DNA from: Nodosilinea sp. P-1105
GTDB taxonomy: Bacteria; Cyanobacteriota; Cyanobacteriia; Phormidesmidales; Phormidesmidaceae
Assembly: GCF_012911975.1 (NCBI RefSeq)
Contig: NZ_SMDQ01000009.1
Coordinates: 1 to 64,000, forward strand
Reading direction: 5' to 3'
DNA: 64,000 nt
The notes beneath the pieces were generated by a model. It had not been told where the DNA came from and made no database searches. It worked only from the letters and a program-made list of their open reading frames with translations. Both the position numbers and the translations under genes were made by a program. The first letter of the stretch is position 1, and every line of letters starts with the position of its first letter. Of the stretch, positions 9,136 through 17,857 are shown piece by piece.

Positions 9136-9188
9136 TTGATCAAAGGCCATCGCTAAACACTAGCGCTGGGCCCAAGGATGATGCCCCC

Positions 9189-10172
9189 TTAGGCTCGAAA
9201 GCCTTGGCAAAGCTCAATTATTGTGGTTTGTAGGGCTGCTCGTTCATCTTTACCAGACTTTAAACCAAATTCTAATTCTAATAGCAAAGGTAAACTTCGT
9301 TGCAGGGCAGGCAGGGTTAGCGATCGCACTTCCTGCTTGAGAAAGTAAATGCGCTTGGGGTTAGTCACCTCTGCCGCCGCCGCGATATCCGCATCACTCT
9401 GGCCACGGATTTCGGTCATTAGTTTAATCCAGAGCCAAAGCCGAAACTGGCTAATCAGGGTAGCGACAATCCGGAGGGCGGGCTCGTTCCGGTTGATCAG
9501 GTCATCAACCAGGGTCAGGGCGGTTCTAGTATCGGCCTGTTTAATTGCCGCCGCCAACTTCAGGCTGGTTTGGGTGGAAACGGTCACCAGCTTGGTCGCC
9601 ACCTCCGGGGGAATGGGCTGGGCTGGTTGATCCCAGTAGAGGGCCAGTTTTTCCAGTTCTAAATAGAGCTGACGGGTGTCATTGCCCACGGCCTCAGCGA
9701 GGACATCCACGGTTTCAGGGGCCAGGCTGACTCGTTGCTTATGGGCGATCGCTGCCACCTGCTGACGAATTAGATCGCTTTTCCAGGGGGGAATCGTGGT
9801 GAATTCTCGAATTTCGCCGTACTTTTTCAGCAGTTTGGTGAACTTTGCTCGACCATCTGGCTTGGTGGGGCTAGTCAGCAGTAGCACCGTGGTTTCGGGT
9901 AGAGCTGGCAGGGTGCGCTCAAACTCGGCCAACATGTCTTCTGGGCAGCGCTGCCCGAGGGAGGTATTTTGCAGCCATACTAGCCGCTGACCCAAACCAA
10001 AGGGGGGGGTCATGGCCTGATTTAACCCCTGAGTAGCATCATTGGGTTGATCTGTAGCAATGACATCGTAGTTAAAACTAGCCCAGTCGGCGGCAAGGGT
10101 GTTTTGGCGCAAGTCGTTGACCGCAGCCTGTAGCTGAAAGTCGTCATCACCCCAAAAGTAGTAGATGGGCAT
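9189..10172 (-). CDS. holA: DNA polymerase III delta subunit
   Basis: Clamp-loader delta subunit, which opens the beta sliding clamp during replication. The 327-residue protein begins MPIYYFWGDDDFQLQ, the usual N-terminus of cyanobacterial HolA. It continues with PFGLGQRLVWLQN and LLTSPTKPDGRAKFTKLLKK, and has a C-terminal helical collar domain with KRIYFLKQEVRSL and LKSGKDERAALQTTIIELC. The Walker motif is degenerate, as normal for delta. The gene is third in a tight minus-strand run after cyAbrB and a CPBP protease gene (33 bp gap), suggesting an operon. Confidence 0.93.
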   Translation of the reverse strand: MPIYYFWGDDDFQLQAAVNDLRQNTLAADWASFNYDVIATDQPNDATQGLNQAMTPPFGLGQRLVWLQNTSLGQRCPEDMLAEFERTLPALPETTVLLLTSPTKPDGRAKFTKLLKKYGEIREFTTIPPWKSDLIRQQVAAIAHKQRVSLAPETVDVLAEAVGNDTRQLYLELEKLALYWDQPAQPIPPEVATKLVTVSTQTSLKLAAAIKQADTRTALTLVDDLINRNEPALRIVATLISQFRLWLWIKLMTEIRGQSDADIAAAAEVTNPKRIYFLKQEVRSLTLPALQRSLPLLLELEFGLKSGKDERAALQTTIIELCQGFRA

Positions 10173-10205
10173 AGATAGGCTTCATGGTGAGTCTGCACAA
10201 GATGA

Positions 10206-11048
10206 TTATCCCAAACCAGGGCTCAGCCAACCGATCTGGCTAACGCCCCAAAGGCCCAGACCAGTTATGGCCAATAGGGCTAAGGCAGCTCCGCCAGTTA
10301 GGGGCTGGTCGGGTTGACCGACCCACCAGGTGGGGGCAGCAGGGGCCGGGGTAACCAGGTTTAGGGTGTCTACGAGGGCGATCGCAAAGATCCACCCGGC
10401 ATGCAGACCCCAGGGTATACCCAATGACCCACCGTTGACCCATCGGGCCACCAGCAGCACCGCCCCCATCAGGGCCAATCCTGGTAACTGGGGTACCCCT
10501 GCTGGTCCATCCCACAGCAAGTGGGACAGGGCAAAAACAGCGCTAACCAAGACGGCTATGGCTAGCCAGGGGAGGGCAGGCCTTAAGCCCTGCACGAGTA
10601 CCCCCCGAAAAATTAACTCCTCGACCCAGCCAATGAATAGGGTTAACGGCAACAGAGCCAGGACTATCCCCCAGGGGGGCAGAGTCGTCGCTGCGGTCTG
10701 GGAGAACTTTGGGCCACGCCACTGCTGCCAGCCCAGGGCCAGTTGCCCTCCCACTAACGCGACCACCCCCAACAGGCCAAGGCCAAAACCCAAAGCCGCC
10801 CCCAGTACCAGGGTAAAGCTCCAGTCAGCCCCATAGTCAGCCCACGTCGCCCCTGGGCCATAGCGGCGATGTAGTTCTACAGCCACTGGCGCTAGGCCAT
10901 AGAAGGGAATAAGCAAAAGTAGCTTATGGTCTGGGGCAACGGGATAGGTTAAGGGTATGTGTCGGGCTCGGGCGATCGCCACAACCACGGGCAAGCCGAT
11001 AACTACCCAAGTTAGAAAAAAAGCCAGTAAGCTCACAAAGGAAGACAA
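10206..11048 (-). CDS. CPBP-family intramembrane glutamic endopeptidase
   Basis: Integral membrane protease of the CPBP (Abi/CAAX) family. Three conserved motifs are visible: EELIFRGVLVQ (double Glu and Arg, about residue 163), FALSHLLWDG (His) and HAGWIFAI (second His). About seven hydrophobic segments span the 280 residues. The first, LLAFFLTWVVIGLPVVVAI, starts near the N-terminus. Family members cleave prenylated or membrane-anchored substrates, or mature bacteriocins; the substrate here is unknown. It lies 14 bp after cyAbrB and 33 bp before holA on the same strand. Confidence 0.88.
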   Translation of the reverse strand: MSSFVSLLAFFLTWVVIGLPVVVAIARARHIPLTYPVAPDHKLLLLIPFYGLAPVAVELHRRYGPGATWADYGADWSFTLVLGAALGFGLGLLGVVALVGGQLALGWQQWRGPKFSQTAATTLPPWGIVLALLPLTLFIGWVEELIFRGVLVQGLRPALPWLAIAVLVSAVFALSHLLWDGPAGVPQLPGLALMGAVLLVARWVNGGSLGIPWGLHAGWIFAIALVDTLNLVTPAPAAPTWWVGQPDQPLTGGAALALLAITGLGLWGVSQIGWLSPGLG

Positions 11049-11062
11049 CAGACACCATTTCC

Positions 11063-11446
11063 CTATTCATATTCATCTGAATCAGTATCTAACTGCTTCA
11101 GATGAATATGCTTATAGCCCAACTTAATCTCAAACTCATCCCCAGATTGGAGCCCCATTTCCTGAGTGTAGGTAGAACCAATCACAATTTGTCCATTTTT
11201 ATGGACACTGACGCGATAGGTCGGTTCACGACCACGACCATCTTTACCACTATCTGGATCGAGGCTAATCCCTTTTGCCTCTAGCAGGGCATCATAAAAC
11301 CCAGACAGGTTTACCCTCGCTTTGCCCTCCTGCGAGAGAGTATAATAACCACACTCTTTAGCAGTTTCTCGCTTAGATAGATGGGCAAGCTCCTTTACCT
11401 TTTGGAGTAGCGCTTTACCAGTCAGGGGGGTGGGTTTGTCTGCCAT
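11063..11446 (-). CDS. cyAbrB-type transcriptional regulator
   Basis: DNA-binding regulator of the cyanobacterial AbrB family, which controls carbon, nitrogen and redox genes. It begins MADKPTPLTGKALLQKVKEL, the standard cyAbrB N-terminus, and has the diagnostic KDGRGREPTYRVSVHKNGQI and FEIKLGYKHIHLKQL. Length is 127 aa. A frame extension of 19 residues upstream (to 11503) is probably not translated, because family members start at MADKP. The acidic tail DTDSDEYE resembles other members. It heads the run cyAbrB-CPBP-holA. I cannot tell cyAbrB1 from cyAbrB2. Confidence 0.93.
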   Translation of the reverse strand: MADKPTPLTGKALLQKVKELAHLSKRETAKECGYYTLSQEGKARVNLSGFYDALLEAKGISLDPDSGKDGRGREPTYRVSVHKNGQIVIGSTYTQEMGLQSGDEFEIKLGYKHIHLKQLDTDSDEYE

Positions 11447-11846
11447 CACTAGGGAAGTTCCTTGGGGAAAAAGTATAACGCCGAATTGTACAAAACTTTT
11501 CAAACTTGCCAGGTATAAATCCTAGCAGAGGAATGACTTAGATTTAACGCAATATGAATAAAGAATTTTCTAGTTTGATTGCTTCGTCCTATCAATTATA
11601 ATCATGGGCTAGAAATCTGTCAGCAAAAAAACAGATGAAGATCTCAAACCTCTCCATCTGCTGACAAGGACACCATTTGTTTTGGCGTATTCCTTAAGGT
11701 GGGAAGCTATGCCCGTAATAGAATTCAGGAGCCTACCCTGAGCTGGTTAAAGGTCCAGGAGTCAGAACACAAGAAGGGACTGGGTTCTGACTCCTAGATT
11801 CCGACTCCTGCCTATTCAGAATTCCCCGGCTTAAATGTCACGCCGA
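11447..11846. other. Intergenic region acsA-cyAbrB with two hairpins
   Basis: No gene seen. A perfect 12-bp inverted repeat, AGGAGTCAGAAC (11757-11768) and GTTCTGACTCCT (11784-11795), lies about 50 bp beyond the acsA stop codon but lacks a T-run on that strand. A second imperfect stem pairs GTCAGCA...AGATG near 11620-11637 with CATCTGCTGAC near 11656-11666. The first may help end acsA transcripts. The rest is the cyAbrB leader. Confidence 0.6.
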
Positions 11847-13814
11847 TTAGCCTTCCCTTAGCATGTCAAGAACGCTTTGATCTTCCATGGTGGATGCGTC
11901 TCCAGCTACCGCTTCGCCACTCGCTAGATTGCGTAAGAAGCGACGAATGATCTTGCCTGATCGGGTTTTGGGCAGGGCATCCGCAAAGCGAATTTCCCCA
12001 GGCCGGGCAATAATCCCAATTTCTTTAACAACATGTTGCTTCAGTTCATCTTTCAGGGTATCGCTAGGGGTATACTGCCCCTCTAGGGTGACAAAGGCAA
12101 AGATATCTTCTCCTTTAATCTCATCTTTGCGGCCTACAACGGCGGCTTCGGCAACGGCCGGGTGAGACACCAAAGCCGATTCAATTTCCATCGTGCCCAG
12201 GCGGTGACCCGAAACACTAATCACATCATCGACGCGCCCCATCACCCAAAAGTAACCGTCTTCGTCCTTGCGAGCCCCATCCCCGGCAAAGTAAAGGTAC
12301 TGACCGTCTTTGGGCGGAATATGCTCCCAATAGGTGCGACGGTAGCGCTCGTCATTACCGTAAACTGTGCGCATCATGCTGGGCCAAGGGTGCTTAATCA
12401 CTAGATAACCGCCCTCGTTAGCCGCTACTGGGTTACCGTCCAGGTCTACTACATCTGCCAAAATGCCAGGAAAGGGAACCGTAGCAGACCCAGGTTTGGT
12501 GGGGATAGCGCCGGGTAATGGAGTCAACATAAACCCACCGGTTTCCGTTTGCCACCAGGTATCAATAATCGGGCAACGCTCCCCTCCCACCACCCGGTGG
12601 TACCACATCCAGGCTTCGGGGTTAATCGGTTCACCGACAGTGCCGAGCAGCCGTAGGGAAGACAAGTCCCGGGCTTTGGGTAGTTCATCCCCCATTTTGA
12701 TAAAGGCGCGAATGGCGGTGGGGGCTGTGTAGAAAATGTTGACACCGTACTTTTCAATCACATCCCAAAAGCAACCGGGGTTTGAAGGCCGGGGAACCCC
12801 TTCGTACATCAAACTGGTCGCCCCATTCGACAGGGGGCCATAGACGATGTAGCTGTGGCCCGTGATCCAGCCGACATCGGCCGTACACCAATACACATCG
12901 GTTTCTTTGATGTCAAAGGCCCACTTAAAGGTCATGTGGGTATACAGGTTATAGCCGCCTGTGGTGTGGACCACCCCTTTGGGTTTTCCGGTGGTGCCGC
13001 TGGTGTAGAGAATAAATAGTAAGTCCTCGGCGTCCATTTCTTCGGCGGGGCAGTGGGGCGATGCGGTGGCTTGGAGCTCATGCCACCAGTGATCGCGGTT
13101 GGGCACCATGGTGACATCGGCCTTGGTGCGCTGGACCACCAGTACGTTTTCTACACTGGGGACCCCATCGTTGGCCAAAGCATCGTCCACAGCCGCCTTG
13201 AGGGGAATCGTTTTATCCTTGCGGAAGCCGCCATCGGCGGTAATCACCAGCTTGGCTTCGGCGTCCAACAGCCGATCTTTCAGGGCCTCGGCACTAAAGC
13301 CACCAAAGATAACGGTGTGGGGAGCGCCAATGCGAGCACAGGCCAGCATGGCGATCGCCGCCTCGGGCACCATGGGCATATAAATACCCACGCGATCGCC
13401 TTTTTTGATACCAAATTGCTTCAGCACATTGGCCACCTGACACACCTCCCGATGGAGCTGAGCGTAGGTCAAGGTGCGACTATCCCCAGGTTCTCCTTCC
13501 CAAATCAAAGCGGCCTTATTCCGGCGGGCCGTGGTCAGGTGACGATCTAAACAGTTATAAGAAATATTAATTTTGCCTCCCTCGAACCACTTGGCAAAAG
13601 GTGGCTGCCAATTCAGCACCGTATCCCAGGGCTTGAACCAGTGCAGTTCTTGAGCCGCCAATTCAGCCCAAAACTGCGCCGGATCCCTAGCCGCGCGATC
13701 TGCTAACGCTTGATACTGATCAATGTGCTTGATCGCAGCATGCTGGACAAAACTCTCGGGAGGCGTAAATAGACGCTTCTCATGCAGGATAGATTCGATT
13801 GTGGGTGAAGCCAT
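11847..13814 (-). CDS. acsA: Acetyl-CoA synthetase
   Basis: Activates acetate to acetyl-CoA via acetyl-AMP. The 655-residue length and layout match AcsA. The P-loop is [15 protein letters not shown] (about residue 270), the substrate pocket region is [16 protein letters not shown], and [19 protein letters not shown] marks the hinge to the C-terminal domain. The lysine in [15 protein letters not shown] (about residue 620) is the catalytic Lys controlled by reversible acetylation in other bacteria. Neighbouring genes show no link to acetate metabolism; it appears monocistronic. Confidence 0.97.
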   Translation of the reverse strand: MASPTIESILHEKRLFTPPESFVQHAAIKHIDQYQALADRAARDPAQFWAELAAQELHWFKPWDTVLNWQPPFAKWFEGGKINISYNCLDRHLTTARRNKAALIWEGEPGDSRTLTYAQLHREVCQVANVLKQFGIKKGDRVGIYMPMVPEAAIAMLACARIGAPHTVIFGGFSAEALKDRLLDAEAKLVITADGGFRKDKTIPLKAAVDDALANDGVPSVENVLVVQRTKADVTMVPNRDHWWHELQATASPHCPAEEMDAEDLLFILYTSGTTGKPKGVVHTTGGYNLYTHMTFKWAFDIKETDVYWCTADVGWITGHSYIVYGPLSNGATSLMYEGVPRPSNPGCFWDVIEKYGVNIFYTAPTAIRAFIKMGDELPKARDLSSLRLLGTVGEPINPEAWMWYHRVVGGERCPIIDTWWQTETGGFMLTPLPGAIPTKPGSATVPFPGILADVVDLDGNPVAANEGGYLVIKHPWPSMMRTVYGNDERYRRTYWEHIPPKDGQYLYFAGDGARKDEDGYFWVMGRVDDVISVSGHRLGTMEIESALVSHPAVAEAAVVGRKDEIKGEDIFAFVTLEGQYTPSDTLKDELKQHVVKEIGIIARPGEIRFADALPKTRSGKIIRRFLRNLASGEAVAGDASTMEDQSVLDMLREG

Positions 13815-14119
13815 AGCGCTGGTCTATTGCAAAACGTCAACAGAATGATTGAGCTGATTTCCCCAGTCCAGGGCCGCATGGGTCTACAAGCAACCGCCAA
13901 TGTCAAGTTAGAGCTGATCTAGACTGGCTTTAAACTCAATCGCATCTGTTGAAAACATACGTTTTTTAGTGACCCTTTGATCGCCTTATAGGGTTTACTT
14001 AACGATTGATTATCCTTTGCCTTGGCCTATTCCAGCGACTATCTAGTTCAGACACTAGGCTAGATATCCTTCTGCGATCGGGGGCAACGTTTATATGACG
14101 GCTGCGAATTGTACATCTC
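13815..14119. other. Intergenic, acsA promoter side
   Basis: About 300 bp between the acsA start and the SRP RNA. No gene or clear repeat seen. It must hold the acsA promoter on the minus strand and the SRP RNA promoter on the plus strand; I could not pick either with confidence. Confidence 0.4.
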
Positions 14120-14239
14120 GCCTGGGTACGCTTAACAATAACCAGGGTTCCGCGTTCATGTCCTCAGGCCCGGAACGGGCAGCCCTGCGATCAGGTCATG
14201 GCTGTGGGTGTTGTTCTCAATTTACCGCTGCCCCAAGGC
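14120..14239 (+). ncRNA. ffs: Signal recognition particle RNA (4.5S-type)
   Basis: Non-coding RNA that scaffolds Ffh for membrane-protein targeting. CAGGCCCGGAACGGGCAGCC at 14165-14184 closely matches the conserved SRP domain IV (usual form CAGGCCCGGAAGGGAGCAGCC). Flanking helices can be drawn: ATGTCCT (14158-14164) with AGGTCAT (14193-14199), AACAATAACC (14135-14144) with GGTGTTGTT (14207-14215), and GCCTGGG (14120-14126) with the CCCCAAGGC end (14231-14239). The apical loop differs from the usual GGAA-G arrangement by an extra C and lacks one A in the asymmetric loop. Ends are approximate. Confidence 0.75.
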
Positions 14240-14296
14240 GCTGAACGATCGTAGCAGTCACCATAGCGCCAGAGTTGTGCCCAGCTTTGACCCATC

Positions 14297-14366
14297 CATA
14301 CCAAGTCCAGCTTGGGATCTGGAGTTTTCCCACAGGCAGAACTCCAGGTCTGGGCTTGAATTTGGT
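14297..14366 (+). repeat. Dispersed hairpin repeat A, copy 1
   Basis: About 70-bp palindromic element. Outer arms: CCAAGTCCAG (14301-14310) against CTGGGCTTG (14350 region). Inner arms: CTGGAGTT (about 14319) against AACTCCAG (about 14340), with the loop TTCCCACAGGCAG. The same element is found at 32551-32613, 37436-37503 and 62097-62163. Here it lies between the SRP RNA and the roadblock-like gene. Confidence 0.85.
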
Positions 14367-14404
14367 TTAGTTCTAGATTCAATGCCACGCTCAAGGCTGC
14401 AAGT

Positions 14405-14818
14405 ATGACTACGGTTAATGCATTTCCCCTGGCCCAACCGGTATCATCTCTACCGTCCCACGACGCTATTATTCAGACAATTGTAGGGGTAGCGACCTTT
14501 GACCTCAATGGCCTTCCCAAAGAATATTTCATTACCGCAGACAATAAACAAACCAACTGGGTGCAATTGGTGTTCCAGGCCCTAGGCCTCAAATCACTGC
14601 TGCTGTCTTCCCTGAAGTTAGAAGGGTTTCAGCACATTACCATTGACTTGCAGCAACAGAGCGCCATTGTGGTCCGGGGTAGAGACAACTATATCGCTGT
14701 ACTGATGAAGAGCCGGATTACCTTTGCCAGTTTGGCAGAAGCCGATCAATTCAGTCATTGGGTCCGCCAGTTTGAAAGTCAGGTCTTACGCCAGCACGAT
14801 CGCTTCATAGTGGCTTAG
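14405..14818 (+). CDS. Roadblock/LC7-like conserved cyanobacterial protein
   Basis: Small cytosolic protein of 137 aa. The pattern of a strand-rich core, GVATFDLNGLPKEYF and then HITIDLQQQSAIVVRGRDNY, flanking a helix (WVQLVFQALGLKSLLLSSL) is what a roadblock/LC7 dimerisation fold looks like. It ends with a helix SHWVRQFESQVLRQ. Such proteins are often partners of small GTPases, but none is adjacent here. The gene converges on the metal-sensor gene (8 bp between stops). Family call is tentative; function unknown. Confidence 0.65.
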   Translation: MTTVNAFPLAQPVSSLPSHDAIIQTIVGVATFDLNGLPKEYFITADNKQTNWVQLVFQALGLKSLLLSSLKLEGFQHITIDLQQQSAIVVRGRDNYIAVLMKSRITFASLAEADQFSHWVRQFESQVLRQHDRFIVA

Positions 14819-14826
14819 AACAAGTC

Positions 14827-15171
14827 CTAGGGCAGAAATCGGTCAAGGGCGGCTTTTAATTCCGCAATTTCAGCCTCGATATTGCCGTCTTCCGCCGCAC
14901 GGCCAATACATTCTGTCAGGTGCTCATCGAGAATAATCCGAGCCACCCGGTCTAAGGCCCCTCGCACGGCCGCAATTTGGACCAGCACATCGGGACAGGG
15001 GCGACTTTCCTGCACCATCGTTTTGATGCCACGAATGTGGCCCTCAATCCGAGCCAGACGGTTAATGATCCGACGTAGGGATTCAGGATCATGGACGTGG
15101 GGATGAATGTCCCGGCTTTCAGCAGGGGCCGAAATATCGTGTAAGTGAGTGTGGGGAATGGGGTCTTGCAA
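14827..15171 (-). CDS. CsoR/RcnR-family metal sensor, InrS-like
   Basis: Helical tetrameric repressor that releases DNA when it binds metal. The 114-residue protein has a His-rich N-terminus (PHTHLH, IHPHVH), then LARIEGHIRGIKTMV and VRGALDRVARIILDEHL. Putative ligands are His27, Cys59, His84 and Cys88. Their spacing (32, 25, 4) is the same as that of the nickel sensor InrS (H21, C53, H78, C82), which differs from copper CsoR by the first His. No efflux pump is adjacent, so its target is elsewhere or is its neighbour, the thioredoxin-like lipoprotein gene, 125 bp upstream on the same strand. Nickel sensing is inferred. Confidence 0.88.
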   Translation of the reverse strand: MQDPIPHTHLHDISAPAESRDIHPHVHDPESLRRIINRLARIEGHIRGIKTMVQESRPCPDVLVQIAAVRGALDRVARIILDEHLTECIGRAAEDGNIEAEIAELKAALDRFLP

Positions 15172-15296
15172 GGTAGGGGAAGGGGGGGAAAGGCAGAAGA
15201 CAGAAGGCTCGAGGCCTTAGAGCATGATTGGAGGATTAGCGGTTGGGCCAGGGGCAGGGGGGGGAGACTGATAGTTTGTGCGCCTAGCTTGTGCGT

Positions 15297-15731
15297 TTAA
15301 GAGTCACCGCTGTCGGGGGGAGGGGCAAACCCAGATAACTCAGCCAGATCTTCCAGGCGTTTGGCGCCAGGGATGAATTCGCCATCAATCTCCCAGGTGG
15401 GAAAGGCCTGAATTCCTTTATCGGCGCACAGCTGGGGCTGGGCATTTTCGCCGTCGGCTGCACATTCCACATAGGGCACCTGGTCGCTGGCTTCACCAAA
15501 GGCGGCTTTCTGGTCAGCGCAGTGGGGGCACCAGTAAGCCCCATACATCACACTGCCAGTCTCTTCTAAGTGCTGGGCCAGTTGGGCTTCATAGCTGTCA
15601 GCCGTGCCCGCCTGGGGCTGTTCGGTACCACATCCCACCAGCAAAACTGCCCCTAGGGCCAGGGTTCCAGTCCAGCGTAAGTTAGGCTTAACGTTGGACA
15701 GCGAGAAACGAGAAGACGATAAGTTAGCCAT
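15297..15731 (-). CDS. Thioredoxin-like lipoprotein related to VKOR C-terminal domain
   Basis: Exported thiol-redox protein of 144 aa. The N-terminus has a hydrophobic stretch ending in a lipobox (LGAVLLVGCGTE), so it is probably lipid-anchored. The rest is a thioredoxin-like fold with the active site WCPHCADQK, then PYVECAADG, LCADKGIQAFPTWEIDG and EDLAELSGF. It is very similar to the C-terminal domain of the VKOR fusion at 47203-48123 (shared WCPHC, VECA, FPTWEIDGEF and LAELSG), so it looks like a freestanding version of that domain. It probably takes part in oxidative folding in the periplasm or lumen. It is downstream of tsaD, same strand. Confidence 0.85.
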   Translation of the reverse strand: MANLSSSRFSLSNVKPNLRWTGTLALGAVLLVGCGTEQPQAGTADSYEAQLAQHLEETGSVMYGAYWCPHCADQKAAFGEASDQVPYVECAADGENAQPQLCADKGIQAFPTWEIDGEFIPGAKRLEDLAELSGFAPPPDSGDS

Positions 15732-15795
15732 AGCAACGTTCTAGACTTTAGGGGATGAGCTGTATGAATGTTTAGAGCACATGGCTAGTGTAGCG

Positions 15796-16839
15796 CTATC
15801 CATAGAGTTCCATCACTCGGGTGATGTCCAGGCGTGACTGAGCCCCGATCTCTAGCCCAGAGTAGTGGCCGTGGTTAAGGTGGTCGGCGGCAGCACAGCC
15901 GATCATGGCGGCGTTGTCAGTGCAGAGGCTAAGGGGCGGAAACAGGACTTGCAGGTGGTGGTGTTTGGCCGCCTCAGTCAACTGCTGCCGCAGTCCACGA
16001 TTAGCCGCTACCCCGCCCCCGACAGCAATGGTGGTGAGATCATAGTCACGGGCGCAGGCGATCGCTCGCTTGGTTAAACTACGGGCCACGGTCGCCTGAA
16101 AGCTGGCCGCCAAATCGGCGATCGGTAGAGGATCTACCCCATCAGCGCGCAACTTTTCCACCAAGCGCAGCATGGCGGTTTTCAGACCGCTAAAGCTGGA
16201 ATCGTAGGGGTGAAAGCCCCCTTCTGGCAGAGAAATATTGCCCTCGGGTAGAGGAAATGCCTTGGCATTGCCGGTGTGGGCCAATTTGTCGATCACCGGG
16301 CCACCGGGATAGCTCAACCCTAGCAATCGGGCCACCTTGTCAAAGGCTTCTCCGGCGGCATCGTCGCGGGTTTGGCCCAGGGTCTGGTACTGGCCACAGG
16401 CTTTGACATAGATCAAACTGGTATGCCCCCCTGACACCAGCAGGCACAAATATGGGGGCTGCAACTCTGGACTGGCCAGGTAGTTGGCATAAATGTGTCC
16501 CTCTAGGTGGTGGATTCCTAAAAAGGGTTTTTGATGCACCATGGCCAGAGTTTTACCGGCGGTTAGCCCCACCAGCAGAGCCCCCACCAGCCCTGGAGCA
16601 CAGGTGGCCGCCACCCCATCAATGGCATCCCAGCTCAGTCCAGCTTGGGTTAAGGCGGCCTCAAGCTCTGCGCCCAGGGTAACCACATGCTGTCGGGAGG
16701 CCACCTCGGGCACAATGCCGCCATAACGCTGGTGGATATCAATTTGAGAGGACACCACACTGCTGAGAATAGCGCGATCGCGCACCACCGCCACCGCCGT
16801 TTCATCGCAACTGGTTTCTAGAGCCAAAATTGTTGCCAT
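15796..16839 (-). CDS. tsaD: tRNA N6-threonylcarbamoyladenosine synthase subunit TsaD
   Basis: Transfers the threonylcarbamoyl group to A37 of ANN-decoding tRNAs, with TsaB and TsaE. The 347-residue protein starts [19 protein letters not shown], the hallmark of the family. It has the metal-binding [12 protein letters not shown], an [12 protein letters not shown] loop, [13 protein letters not shown], and the C-terminal [15 protein letters not shown]. Length is normal. It is divergent from psaF across a 182-bp intergenic region, an arrangement found in many cyanobacteria. Confidence 0.97.
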   Translation of the reverse strand: MATILALETSCDETAVAVVRDRAILSSVVSSQIDIHQRYGGIVPEVASRQHVVTLGAELEAALTQAGLSWDAIDGVAATCAPGLVGALLVGLTAGKTLAMVHQKPFLGIHHLEGHIYANYLASPELQPPYLCLLVSGGHTSLIYVKACGQYQTLGQTRDDAAGEAFDKVARLLGLSYPGGPVIDKLAHTGNAKAFPLPEGNISLPEGGFHPYDSSFSGLKTAMLRLVEKLRADGVDPLPIADLAASFQATVARSLTKRAIACARDYDLTTIAVGGGVAANRGLRQQLTEAAKHHHLQVLFPPLSLCTDNAAMIGCAAADHLNHGHYSGLEIGAQSRLDITRVMELYG

Positions 16840-17021
16840 GGGCTAACCGCTAAATAACCTGAATTGAATCTTGTAGAGATGTAAACACCCCACCGATCTT
16901 AGCTTTACGGCGTCCCGATGGCGGGGTATTATGGCGTCCAAGTTGGGTGAATTTTTGTACAAAAAACTTAACTTTCGTTCGAATCGCCCTAGGTTTCTTA
17001 GGTAATTAAAAGGAACAGTTT

Positions 17022-17522
17022 ATGCGACGGTTTTTTGCTGTAGCTCTGGTAATTTGCCTCTGGTTTGGGTTTGCCTCCCCAGCCTCTGCCAGTTTGGCTG
17101 GGGACAACGTAGCGGGCCTCACCCCCTGCGGTCAAAACGAAGCTTTCCTCAAGCGGGCCGCCCAGGCCACCACGGACCAAGCCAAAGCTCGGTTCGAGTT
17201 TTACGGTAACTCTAGTTTGCTCTGTGGTACCGATGGCCTACCCCACCTGGTGGTTGATGGCGATCTAGCCCATGCTGGAGAGTTTCTCATTCCTAGTCTC
17301 CTCTTTCTCTATATTGCCGGCTGGATTGGCTGGGTAGGTCGCGCCTACTTGATTGCGGTCAGACAGGAGAAAAAGCCTGAAGAGAAGGAAATCATTATTG
17401 ATGTTCCCTTGGCTGTGAAGTGCTCTCTGTCTGGGTTCGCTTGGCCTCTGACCGCCTTTAAAGACATCACCACGGGTGCCATGTTTGCGAAGGATGACGA
17501 GATCACCGTTTCCCCTCGCTAG
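17022..17522 (+). CDS. psaF: Photosystem I subunit III (PsaF)
   Basis: Lumenal and transmembrane PSI subunit at the plastocyanin/cytochrome c6 docking side. It begins with a cleavable signal peptide ([20 protein letters not shown], residues 4-23). The mature protein has [15 protein letters not shown] and the second Cys in [12 protein letters not shown], which form the conserved disulfide. One transmembrane helix follows ([20 protein letters not shown]), then a short C-terminal tail. Length 166 aa is usual for the precursor. The start is set by AAAGGA eight bases before the ATG. psaJ follows 54 bp downstream, and psaL after that. Confidence 0.97.
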   Translation: MRRFFAVALVICLWFGFASPASASLAGDNVAGLTPCGQNEAFLKRAAQATTDQAKARFEFYGNSSLLCGTDGLPHLVVDGDLAHAGEFLIPSLLFLYIAGWIGWVGRAYLIAVRQEKKPEEKEIIIDVPLAVKCSLSGFAWPLTAFKDITTGAMFAKDDEITVSPR

Positions 17523-17576
17523 ATCCCTAGCGTTTTCGCCCATGCCCTTGTCTTGATCAACTTTGGAGAGACTTTA

Positions 17577-17699
17577 ATGGACAACCTGCTTAAGTATCTG
17601 TCCACGGCCCCCGTGCTGGCCGCCGTGTGGATGGTGATTACCGCCGGGATTTTGATTGAGTTTAATCGATTTTTCCCGGATTTGTTGCTGCACCCCTAG
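17577..17699 (+). CDS. psaJ: Photosystem I subunit IX (PsaJ)
   Basis: Single-helix PSI subunit of 40 aa that stabilises PsaF. The reading frame starts [19 protein letters not shown] and ends [12 protein letters not shown], the classic PsaJ pattern with one transmembrane helix and a lumenal FNRFFPDLL motif. A GGAGAG Shine-Dalgarno-like sequence lies 8-13 bases before the ATG. It is between psaF and psaL and is almost certainly co-transcribed with psaF. Confidence 0.97.
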   Translation: MDNLLKYLSTAPVLAAVWMVITAGILIEFNRFFPDLLLHP

Positions 17700-17745
17700 G
17701 CGCTGCAATAGCGTTCTGGGCTGTACAGCGACTTCCCAAACGTTT

Positions 17746-17815
17746 CTTAAGGCCTTATAACTGTTTTAAGGCCTTTAACTGTTTTGTCAGATAGCAGCCT
17801 TACCGTAAAACAGTT
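17746..17815. promoter_or_regulatory. Repeated AACTGTTTT motif in psaL leader
   Basis: AACTGTTTT occurs at 17759-17767 and 17777-17785 (18 bp apart, embedded in two copies of TTAAGGCCTT) and in inverted form at 17807-17815, all 40-110 bp upstream of the psaL ATG. The helical-turn-like spacing suggests an operator or activator site for a psaL-specific promoter. It is not an obvious HLR1 (RpaB) site. Function is inferred from position only. Confidence 0.5.
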
Positions 17816-17857
17816 GATTATATTGCTGTGATCTGTGTTTGACTGGAGAACTACCCT

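Noticed and set aside
8932-9150. 72-codon frame with GKGGKGG repeats, minus strand
   Set aside because: It is the translation of a C-rich tandem repeat with no family resemblance or ribosome-binding site.
11757-11795. Perfect 12-bp hairpin as acsA Rho-independent terminator
   Set aside because: No T-run follows on the acsA strand, so it is listed only as a hairpin.
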